Assembly: GCA_028709565.1 (NCBI GenBank) | Contig: JAQVWU010000142.1 | Location: 1-7,206 of the forward strand | Direction of reading: 5' to 3' | Length of the DNA stretch: 7,206 nucleotides | Source: Eubacteriales bacterium | Lineage (GTDB): Bacteria; Bacillota; Clostridia; Oscillospirales; CAG-272 | In this document: positions 1 through 5,259 of the stretch, in pieces | How positions within the stretch are numbered: the first letter of the stretch is position 1 | Layout: every line of letters starts with the position of its first letter | The notes under the pieces: model-generated | Told to the model about the DNA's origin: nothing | Databases searched by the model: none | Seen by the model: only the letters and a program-made list of their open reading frames with translations | Made by a program: the position numbers and the translations under genes

Positions 1-534
1 ATTGACCTGGACAACCGCACAAAGGATATTCCTGACACGGAAAAGCCATCCGTATATACCGGCGCGGTCAGTTTTCGCGGCGCGCATGGATTTGAGGGTA
101 CTTATGCCGGATATCCCCCGTTTGTGGCGATAAACGCCAAAAATGTGGCCGATGAAACGGGCCAAAGCGGCGCGTTTATCATCGACCTGGAAAAGGTTAC
201 GGTATGGGACCCGGATATTATCTTTCTCAATCCCGTCAACATGTATCTGGTCAACGAGCACTACGGGAAAAACAAGGCGTTCTATCAGGGTCTGAAAGCG
301 GTGCAAAACGGTAAGGTTTACACACAGATTTCTTATAATTACAACTGGACCAATATGGAAATAGCCATTGCCGACGCGTATTACGCGGGCAAGGTTATAT
401 ATCCGGATCGTTTTGCGGATATTAACCCGCAGGAGAAGGCCGATGAGATTTTTATGGCAATGCTGGGACAGCCTTTTTATGAGAAACTGGCTGAGGACGG
501 CAGTAAATTCGAAAAAATCACCATAGGCGAATAA
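1..534 (+). CDS. Iron-chelate/corrinoid ABC transporter substrate-binding protein, C-terminal part
   Basis: The reading frame is open from the first base to TAA at 532-534, giving 177 visible residues. The start, signal peptide and N-lobe lie upstream of the window. The fragment matches the C-terminal lobe of the periplasmic-binding-protein family that serves iron-siderophore, haem and vitamin B12 importers (FepB/FhuD/BtuF class). It has a strand ending in WDPDIIFLNP, then a tyrosine-rich segment (YNYNWTNMEIAIADAYYAGK). A helix of the type AYYAGKVIYPDRFADI follows, with a final helix carrying EKADEIFMAMLG. These correspond to the family's usual closing elements, in which the aromatic and asparagine run precedes the long helix. 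In a Gram-positive host it would be a membrane-anchored lipoprotein delivering ligand to the permease encoded 45 bp downstream. The ligand cannot be read from this part. The family call rests on pattern and on the downstream FecCD and FecE-type genes. Confidence 0.88.
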   Translation: MDLDNRTKDIPDTEKPSVYTGAVSFRGAHGFEGTYAGYPPFVAINAKNVADETGQSGAFIIDLEKVTVWDPDIIFLNPVNMYLVNEHYGKNKAFYQGLKAVQNGKVYTQISYNYNWTNMEIAIADAYYAGKVIYPDRFADINPQEKADEIFMAMLGQPFYEKLAEDGSKFEKITIGE

Positions 535-540
535 ACAATT

Positions 541-578
541 TCGGAAGTAATCGAAATAATCGAAATAATCGGAAGTAA
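541..578 (+). repeat. Four-unit A-B-B-A tandem repeat containing the permease ribosome binding site
   Basis: The spacer between the binding-protein stop and the permease start is almost entirely four tandem units. They are TCGGAAGTAA (541-550), TCGAAATAA (551-559), TCGAAATAA (560-568) and TCGGAAGTAA (569-578). The outer two are identical 10-mers and the inner two identical 9-mers. The last unit supplies GGAAG (571-575), the only Shine-Dalgarno-like sequence for the ATG at 580, with a short 4-nt gap. The first unit carries a second copy of GGAAG at 543-547, too far from the ATG to serve directly. The array looks like a local slippage product. Confidence 0.8.
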
Positions 579-579
579 A

Positions 580-1635
580 ATGAAGCATAATTCGGATACA
601 TACAAGGGTTATATACGCAAAAAAAATCTCTTTATTCTGTCCCTGGCCATGTTATTGCTGATTACGGCATTATGGGCGGTCAGCGCCGGTTCCGCCGGCC
701 TTACCGTGAAAGAGGTGCTGTCCGCGCTTTTCGGTTTTGGCAGTGAGCGGTCGGCCGTTATAGTTTTTAATCACCGGCTGCCGAGAATAATCACCGCGGC
801 GGTGGCGGGCACCGGCCTTGCCGCGGCAGGCTGCGTCATGCAGAGCATTCTAAAAAATCCGCTGGCGTCGGCATCTACGCTGGGCATTTCGCAGGGCGCC
901 GCCTTCGGCGCGTCTTTTGCAATTATTGTTTTGGGCGCCGGGACGCAGAACCAGACATTAAACGGCGTTACCATTTCCAGTCCGTATCTTGTTTCGGCCT
1001 GCGCTTTTTTCTTCGCGGTTTTATCCACACTGATTATATTGGGTTTGTCGCACTTTAAAAAGGCAACGCCTGAATCCATGGTGCTCTCGGGTGTGGCGCT
1101 GAGCACGATGTTTTCCGGCGCCGCTACATTGCTGCAGTATTTTGCCGCCGACGTTAAGGTCGCCGCGGTGGTGTTCTGGACATTCGGCGACCTGGGGTGT
1201 ACAGGATGGAATGAAATAATCATTATGGCAATAACGGTGGCGGTATCGCTTGTTATATTTTCTTTAAATCGCTGGAATTTCAACGCGCTGCAAAGCGGAG
1301 ATGAAACGGCAAAAAGTCTTGGCGTGAATGTAACCGGTGTCCGTCTTATGTGTATGCTTGTCAGTTCGCTGACCGCGGCTGTCATTGTATCGTTTGTCGG
1401 CATCATCAGTTTTATCGGATTGATTGCCCCCCATCTGATAAGGCGTGTTATCGGCAACGACTACCGGTATCTGCTGCCAGCGTCGGCATTGACGGGCACG
1501 CTGCTCCTTGTGGTCAGCGATACTGCTGCCCGACTGATAGCCGCCCCGATTATTCTGCCCATCGGCGCCATAACATCATTTCTGGGTGCCCCTCTGTTTC
1601 TCTATCTTGTATTCAGGGGGGTGGGCAGGAGATGA
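580..1635 (+). CDS. FecCD-family ABC transporter permease (iron-siderophore/haem/B12 type)
   Basis: This 351-residue polytopic membrane protein forms the channel of a metal-chelate importer, presumably as a homodimer because only one permease is present. Its length is normal for the FecCD/BtuC family. A charged N-terminus (residues 1-16) precedes the first membrane helix at about 17-36. Family hallmarks are RLPRI at 66-70 and the G-x-x-L-A-x-A-G...Q...NPLA block at 77-96, followed by LGISQGAAFGA at 101-111. There is a WTFGDLG stretch at 200-206, a cytoplasmic ETAKSLGV segment at 242-249 that should contact the ATPase, and GLIAPHLIRR at 280-289. The closing block is SDTAARLI at 313-320 followed by P-I-G-A-I-T-S-F-L-G-A-P-L-F at 327-340. 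ATG 580 is chosen because it follows GGAAG in the repeat just upstream. The gene lies in an operon with the upstream binding protein, and its stop overlaps the ATPase start. Confidence 0.95.
   Translation: MKHNSDTYKGYIRKKNLFILSLAMLLLITALWAVSAGSAGLTVKEVLSALFGFGSERSAVIVFNHRLPRIITAAVAGTGLAAAGCVMQSILKNPLASASTLGISQGAAFGASFAIIVLGAGTQNQTLNGVTISSPYLVSACAFFFAVLSTLIILGLSHFKKATPESMVLSGVALSTMFSGAATLLQYFAADVKVAAVVFWTFGDLGCTGWNEIIIMAITVAVSLVIFSLNRWNFNALQSGDETAKSLGVNVTGVRLMCMLVSSLTAAVIVSFVGIISFIGLIAPHLIRRVIGNDYRYLLPASALTGTLLLVVSDTAARLIAAPIILPIGAITSFLGAPLFLYLVFRGVGRR
1615..1631 (+). promoter_or_regulatory. Purine-rich translation signal for the ATPase gene, inside the permease 3' end
   Basis: The last permease codons hold two Shine-Dalgarno-like runs before the ATPase ATG at 1632. 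AGGGGGG lies at 1615-1621, 10 nt from the start, and AGGAG at 1627-1631 directly abuts the ATG. The abutting copy is too close for ordinary initiation, so the G-run is the better site. With the ATGA overlap at 1632-1635, terminate-and-reinitiate coupling from the permease is likely. Confidence 0.45.
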
Positions 1636-2387
1636 TCTCGGTCGAAAACCTGTCATTCGCGTATGGACGCGGACGAACAATATTAAACGATATTGATTTC
1701 TGTGCTCCGAAAGGCAGCTGCACAGCCGTTTTGGGCAACAACGGGGCGGGCAAGAGCACCCTGATAAAATGTCTCAATCGCATATTGGAACCCCAAGGGG
1801 GGGTCGTTTACGCGGACGGAAAAAATGTCCGGGATCTTAGCCGCCATGATATTGCAAAAAACATAGCTTATGTGGCTCAGCGCAGCGCGGCTCAAAGGGT
1901 TACCGTATTTGACGCGGTCCTGCTGGGGCGCAAACCGTACATAAAATTTGAACCTTCCCGCGAAGATATTCAAATCGTCAGGTCGGTCATCTCGCGCCTG
2001 GAACTTGAGAATCTTGCGATGCGTTACACCGACGAGTTGTCCGGGGGCGAAATGCAAAAGGTAATGCTCGCGCGGGCGCTGGCCCAGCAGCCGCGGATTC
2101 TGCTTTTGGATGAGCCTACGGGCAATCTGGACCTGGGCAACCAATATAAAGTGCTGGAAACAATACGGCAGATTACCCGAACCGAGCAGATCAACGCGAT
2201 AATCGTCATTCATGACCTGAATCTCGCGCTGCGCTATTGCGACAGATTTTTATTGCTCAAAGACGGCCGTATCTTCTCACACGGAGGCATTGAGGTTATA
2301 ACCCCCGAAACCATAAAAAAGGTCTACGGTCTGCCCGTCACCGTCCAAAAGATAAACGGCATAACGGTAGTCATTCCATATCCATGA
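1632..2387 (+). CDS. ABC transporter ATP-binding protein, FecE/FhuC/BtuD type
   Basis: This 251-residue ATPase energises the importer encoded just upstream and would act as a dimer on the cytoplasmic face of the FecCD permease. All nucleotide-binding motifs are intact. The Walker A GNNGAGKST is at 35-43, the Q-loop glutamine at Q83 and the VFDAVLLGRKPY segment typical of this subfamily at 92-103. The signature LSGGE is at 136-140, Walker B ILLLD at 156-160 with catalytic E161, and the switch histidine at H194. The signature has E in place of the commoner Q, which is frequent in this subfamily. The frame is open well upstream inside the permease gene, but ATG 1632 gives the standard N-terminus MISVENLSFAYG and overlaps the permease TGA by ATGA. 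The gene ends with TGA at 2385-2387 and looks like the last of the operon. Confidence 0.96.
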   Translation: MISVENLSFAYGRGRTILNDIDFCAPKGSCTAVLGNNGAGKSTLIKCLNRILEPQGGVVYADGKNVRDLSRHDIAKNIAYVAQRSAAQRVTVFDAVLLGRKPYIKFEPSREDIQIVRSVISRLELENLAMRYTDELSGGEMQKVMLARALAQQPRILLLDEPTGNLDLGNQYKVLETIRQITRTEQINAIIVIHDLNLALRYCDRFLLLKDGRIFSHGGIEVITPETIKKVYGLPVTVQKINGITVVIPYP

Positions 2388-2526
2388 CATAAAACGCCGG
2401 TTCTTTGTTGTTTTATATAAAAGCCCACAGTATCAAGGTTCAGGTCCTTGCTGATTGTGAGTCTCTCGAGATTCGCCCGAAAAACACGGATAATAATATC
2501 AAGCCCTTTATCCCTATCAATGCAGG
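2388..2526. other. Convergent intergenic gap, no convincing terminator
   Basis: This 139-bp gap separates the converging ATPase and lipoprotein genes. The best hairpins are weak. ATAAAAC (2389-2395) pairs with GTTTTAT (2410-2416) around a 14-nt loop, and CAAGG (2434-2438) pairs with CCTTG (2446-2450). Neither is a GC-rich stem followed by a T-run, so I do not call a terminator on either strand. On the minus strand one frame stays open across the whole gap with protein-like composition (for example ANLERLTISKDLNLDTVGFY) but has no start of its own. Confidence 0.5.
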
Positions 2527-3984
2527 TCAGTTTGCGGTCATCGCGTCGATCAGTTTCTTTAACGTTTCGCTGTAAATACCTTCCTTCTTGGCAAAATACG
2601 AGGTTATATCATTGGATTTGGCTCTGACGTTCATTCTCAGGCTGTGTGCCGGACCCTGCTGATCGCCGAAGGCAAAGGCATAGATGTTGGTAAAATCGAA
2701 GAGCATGGTATCGAGAATTATATCTATCATATCCTGCGATTCGTTATCCCGCGCGTATTTGGTTTTAAGGGCTACCTCGTAAACCGCGGGCCGTACCAGC
2801 CGATAGCTTTCAGCGGCGAGCGCCTCGACAATAATCCCGCAGAAATCAAGGTCTGAGACTGTTTTGGGAATGACAAAGCAGGTGCAGTTGTCCGAATAAT
2901 ATGTATGGTATTCCTTTTGCGCCTTATCCCACTTCGGATAGGGAATAATGCCGAAGTCGCTCTCCATAGAACGCAATGTAAGGGCTTCCGAAAGGCGCAT
3001 AGGACTGAACAACGCAAGATTTTGGGCGAAAAGCATATTAGGCATAAAATCCGCGTCGATATATGTGTCACCGGAATCGTGCATCAGCGTATTGAGTTTT
3101 TCGATGACGCTCTGATATTTGTCGGTCGGCCCGATTATATACGGAATGCCGTTCTCGTCCTTCGCGCTGATGGGAACCTCGAGAGCATACAGAAAAGCGT
3201 CCAAACGTGTAGAAGGGTCGGTGACAAAACCCCATCGGTCGCCGATATCTCCCTTGCCATCTCCGTTGAGGTCGGCTGAGGCAAGCTTCATGTATTCCGC
3301 CATGAGGTCTATGGTCCAGTCTCCGCTTTTTACCGTTCCGTATAGGTCGGGAACCGAGAAATCATTTGCCAGATTCTTATTGAAAAATACGGCAAAGGTA
3401 TATTGCAGGAACATATGAGACAGGTCTCCTGTTACTATATAAGAGCTGTTTCCCACAGCAGCGGCGTCAAGGAATCCGTCCGACCACCAGGGCTTGTCGA
3501 GGTTTATATAAGGGACCTTGTACCAGTTTATAAAGCTGCCGTCAACCGAGTCGGCGGCAAGCCGGTAGGTATAACCCCCGACCAGATTATAAATATCATC
3601 ACCGGCACTGATACTGCCGCGCACGGTCGCTATAAAATTGTCGTAATCGGGACCGTGACCTTTGAGCAGCACGGGGCTGAACTTTATGTCAAAGCGTTCC
3701 TCGACACCGCGGTTCCGGTGGTAGACATTGTCTTTGATTATATCTCCGACCTGTTCATCCACAAGAAACTCGTCTTTATAGTCGTCTTCGGCGCGCGCCA
3801 GCATGGTAAACTCGGCTCCGTCGTATACCACCTCGGGCAAAGAGTCGGAGGTCTGCGATTCTTGAGCCGGAGCGGTTGTTTGAGCGATATCCGCGGTTTT
3901 TGCTTCATCTGCGCAGGAGATGAACAGGGGTAAAACAAAAGCGGCGAGCAGCAGCGCGCATAGGATTTTTGTGTTTGTTTTCAT
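2527..3984 (-). CDS. Secreted lipoprotein, extracellular solute-binding protein-like (paralogue of 5260-6687)
   Basis: This is a 485-residue exported lipoprotein. A lysine-bearing n-region (K2, K6) and hydrophobic core lead to the lipobox FISC with C24 as the lipidated cysteine. A low-complexity Thr/Ala/Gln/Ser linker follows to about residue 50. The body resembles family-1-type solute-binding proteins of Clostridia, with a VYDGAEFTMLA strand at 53-63, DKPWW at 163-167 and SGDWT at 220-224. A DxNxDGxxxD loop (D238, N240, D242, D246, D249) looks like a calcium-binding EF-hand loop. SMESDFGIIPYPKWD at 339-353 resembles the usual lid segment of sugar-binding proteins. ATG at 3982-3984 has AAGGGAG (3994-4000) 9 nt upstream, and a promoter lies at 4061-4089. 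No permease or ATPase gene is adjacent. The ligand is unknown; oligosaccharide is only a guess from the fold class. Confidence 0.88.
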   Translation of the reverse strand: MKTNTKILCALLLAAFVLPLFISCADEAKTADIAQTTAPAQESQTSDSLPEVVYDGAEFTMLARAEDDYKDEFLVDEQVGDIIKDNVYHRNRGVEERFDIKFSPVLLKGHGPDYDNFIATVRGSISAGDDIYNLVGGYTYRLAADSVDGSFINWYKVPYINLDKPWWSDGFLDAAAVGNSSYIVTGDLSHMFLQYTFAVFFNKNLANDFSVPDLYGTVKSGDWTIDLMAEYMKLASADLNGDGKGDIGDRWGFVTDPSTRLDAFLYALEVPISAKDENGIPYIIGPTDKYQSVIEKLNTLMHDSGDTYIDADFMPNMLFAQNLALFSPMRLSEALTLRSMESDFGIIPYPKWDKAQKEYHTYYSDNCTCFVIPKTVSDLDFCGIIVEALAAESYRLVRPAVYEVALKTKYARDNESQDMIDIILDTMLFDFTNIYAFAFGDQQGPAHSLRMNVRAKSNDITSYFAKKEGIYSETLKKLIDAMTAN

Positions 3985-4060
3985 AAACCGTTTCTCCCTT
4001 TTTACGGTAATATGCTTTAGTTTTTAAAGTGAAGCGTCTGATTTTATAATTATTTTTATT

Positions 4061-4089
4061 ATTATATCATGAAAAGCAGCATATGACAA
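4061..4089 (-). promoter_or_regulatory. Sigma-A-type promoter for the minus-strand lipoprotein
   Basis: Read on the minus strand, TTGTCA (4084-4089) and a perfect TATAAT (4061-4066) are separated by exactly 17 bp. TGA immediately before the -10 gives an extended -10 (TGnTATAAT). Transcription should start near 4054, leaving a leader of about 70 nt before the ATG at 3984. Confidence 0.8.
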
Positions 4090-4161
4090 GATTAAAATAA
4101 CAAAAAATCCTAATCGGAAAATTTGTATGTATTATGGAATGCAATGGCTGTGATGTGTCTT

Positions 4162-4250
4162 TCATACGGATGATAAGAACCGAATAATCATACGTTTTAC
4201 GCTTCTTATTTCAACAGAAATTTTATTCAACTTTATCCGAACCGAATAAA
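4162..4250. repeat. Paired direct and inverted repeats in the divergent control region
   Basis: GAACCGAATAA occurs twice in the same orientation, at 4177-4187 and 4239-4249, with starts 62 bp apart. Each copy sits in or beside an inverted repeat. ATAAGAA (4173-4179) pairs with TTCTTAT (4203-4209), and TTTATTC (4222-4228) pairs with GAATAAA (4244-4250). TCATACG is also duplicated, at 4162-4168 and 4188-4194, flanking the first copy. The proximal 11-mer ends 19 bp before the -35 box of the plus-strand promoter, a position suited to an activator. An operator role is inference. The rest of the 349-bp gap (3985-4333) holds the two promoters and otherwise AT-rich sequence with no gene. Confidence 0.55.
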
Positions 4251-4268
4251 TATTACTCAAATACATCA

Positions 4269-4297
4269 TTGCTTTATACAACGCATAGTGGTATTAT
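4269..4297 (+). promoter_or_regulatory. Sigma-A-type promoter for the SGNH hydrolase gene
   Basis: TTGCTT (4269-4274) and TATTAT (4292-4297) are 17 bp apart, and TGG just before the -10 makes it an extended -10. A start near 4304 would give a leader of about 30 nt before the ATG at 4334. Confidence 0.72.
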
Positions 4298-4317
4298 GTT
4301 GAAAATACTATATTGCG

Positions 4318-4323
4318 AAAGGA
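4318..4323 (+). promoter_or_regulatory. Ribosome binding site that fixes the SGNH hydrolase start
   Basis: AAAGGA lies 10 nt before ATG 4334. It falls inside any reading frame begun at TTG 4313, which would itself have almost no leader and no Shine-Dalgarno site. It is only 1 nt from TTG 4325. ATG 4334 is therefore preferred. Confidence 0.7.
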
Positions 4324-4333
4324 TTTGACAAAT

Positions 4334-5125
4334 ATGGACATCACACAGTTTATGAGCATCCCCGGTGAAAAACCGCTTGACAGAATACTTACGGACGGCG
4401 GTTTCTGCGGTATTTTCCGTACTGTCGGCTGCATAGGTGACAGCCTTTCATCAGGTGAATTTGAATCAAAGGATGAAAACGGTAATAACGGTTATCACGA
4501 TATGTTCGAATATTCATGGGGACAGTATATTGCCCGTGCCGCGGGATTAAAGGCGTATAATTTTTCGCGCGGCGGCATGACCGCATCAGAATACTGGAAC
4601 AGCTTTGCTAACCAAAACGGTTTCTGGGACGCCGATAAGCTCTGTCAGGCTTATATAATCGCACTCGGAGTCAACGATATTTTAAATGCCGGGCAAACCG
4701 TCGGTTCGGTTGCTGACATCAATACCGACGATTACAACAAGAATGCGAATACCTTCGCGGGTTATTATGCGAGAATAATCCAGCGGCTTAAAGCGATGCA
4801 GCCGAAAGCGTGTTTTTTCTTAATGACGATGCCCTGCGACGACGGTGATGAAGCACATATCGCCAAGATTAAAACTCACCGGAAACTTCTATATGATATT
4901 GCCGGTTTATTCGATTTTACTTATATACTCGATTTCACCGAATATGCACCGATATATGACCATGAGTTCCGCCGCAACTTCTTTCTGGGCGGACATCTCA
5001 ATGCCGCCGGATATCTGCTGACCGCACGCATGACGGCTTCCTATATTGATTACATTATCCGCCATAATCCGCGTGATTTCGCTCAGGTCGGATTTATCGG
5101 CACGCCTTTTTCAAATAACAGCTGA
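4334..5125 (+). CDS. SGNH/GDSL-type hydrolase, cytoplasmic
   Basis: This 263-residue protein has no signal peptide or membrane segment, so it should be an intracellular esterase, deacetylase or lipase-like hydrolase. The SGNH blocks are visible in order. Block I is GCIGDSLSSGE at 32-42 with nucleophile S37. Block II is NFSRGGMTA at 76-84 with the oxyanion glycine. Block III is ALGVNDI at 110-116 with oxyanion N114. Block V is GGHLNAAGY at 219-227 with catalytic H221. The aspartate usually three residues before the histidine is replaced by L218, so the enzyme may work as a Ser-His dyad or recruit another acid such as D209. The substrate is unknown; removal of acyl groups from imported sugars would fit the neighbouring lipoproteins but is inference. 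It has its own promoter (4269-4297) and lies 134 bp before the second lipoprotein gene. Confidence 0.88.
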   Translation: MDITQFMSIPGEKPLDRILTDGGFCGIFRTVGCIGDSLSSGEFESKDENGNNGYHDMFEYSWGQYIARAAGLKAYNFSRGGMTASEYWNSFANQNGFWDADKLCQAYIIALGVNDILNAGQTVGSVADINTDDYNKNANTFAGYYARIIQRLKAMQPKACFFLMTMPCDDGDEAHIAKIKTHRKLLYDIAGLFDFTYILDFTEYAPIYDHEFRRNFFLGGHLNAAGYLLTARMTASYIDYIIRHNPRDFAQVGFIGTPFSNNS

Positions 5126-5171
5126 GACCACCGAAAATTAATACAGATGCTAAGCAATCATTTATTTTCCG

Positions 5172-5209
5172 CTGACAAGACCGTTTTGATTTGTTATAAT
5201 TGCTATAAT
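5172..5209 (+). promoter_or_regulatory. Promoter with two tandem extended -10 boxes for the second lipoprotein
   Basis: CTGACA (5172-5177) is one base from the consensus -35 and is followed after 17 bp by a perfect TATAAT (5195-5200) preceded by TGT. Nine bases on, TGC and a second perfect TATAAT (5204-5209) form another extended -10. The unit TGYTATAAT is thus directly repeated. Starts near 5207 and 5216 would give leaders of about 45-53 nt to the proposed ATT start at 5260. Confidence 0.82.
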
Positions 5210-5248
5210 AAAGATTAATATGGTGTTTCGTCAAAACTCAACAATAGC

Positions 5249-5252
5249 GGAG
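5249..5252 (+). promoter_or_regulatory. Ribosome binding site pointing to an ATT start
   Basis: GGAG (within GCGGAG) lies 7 nt before ATT 5260, an ideal distance, and 55 nt before the first conventional start codon in frame (GTG 5308). No Shine-Dalgarno sequence precedes that GTG. The in-frame TAG at 5245-5247 prevents any start further upstream. Confidence 0.7.
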
Positions 5253-5259
5253 AACTGTT

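Noticed and set aside
771..1457. 228-residue minus-strand open frame opposite the permease gene
   Set aside because: It lies wholly opposite a clear FecCD permease, has no ribosome binding site, and its translation matches no recognisable family.
1350..1631. Possible 94-residue N-terminal extension of the ATPase
   Set aside because: It overlaps the permease gene in another frame and is cysteine- and histidine-rich with no domain character. ATG 1632 gives the standard ATPase N-terminus.
2389..2416. Hairpin after the ATPase gene as a terminator
   Set aside because: The stem is only seven AU-rich pairs around a 14-nt loop, with no following T-run.
3403..3933. 176-residue plus-strand open frame opposite the first lipoprotein gene
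   Set aside because: The minus-strand lipoprotein has a signal peptide, ribosome binding site, promoter and paralogue, so this is a shadow frame.
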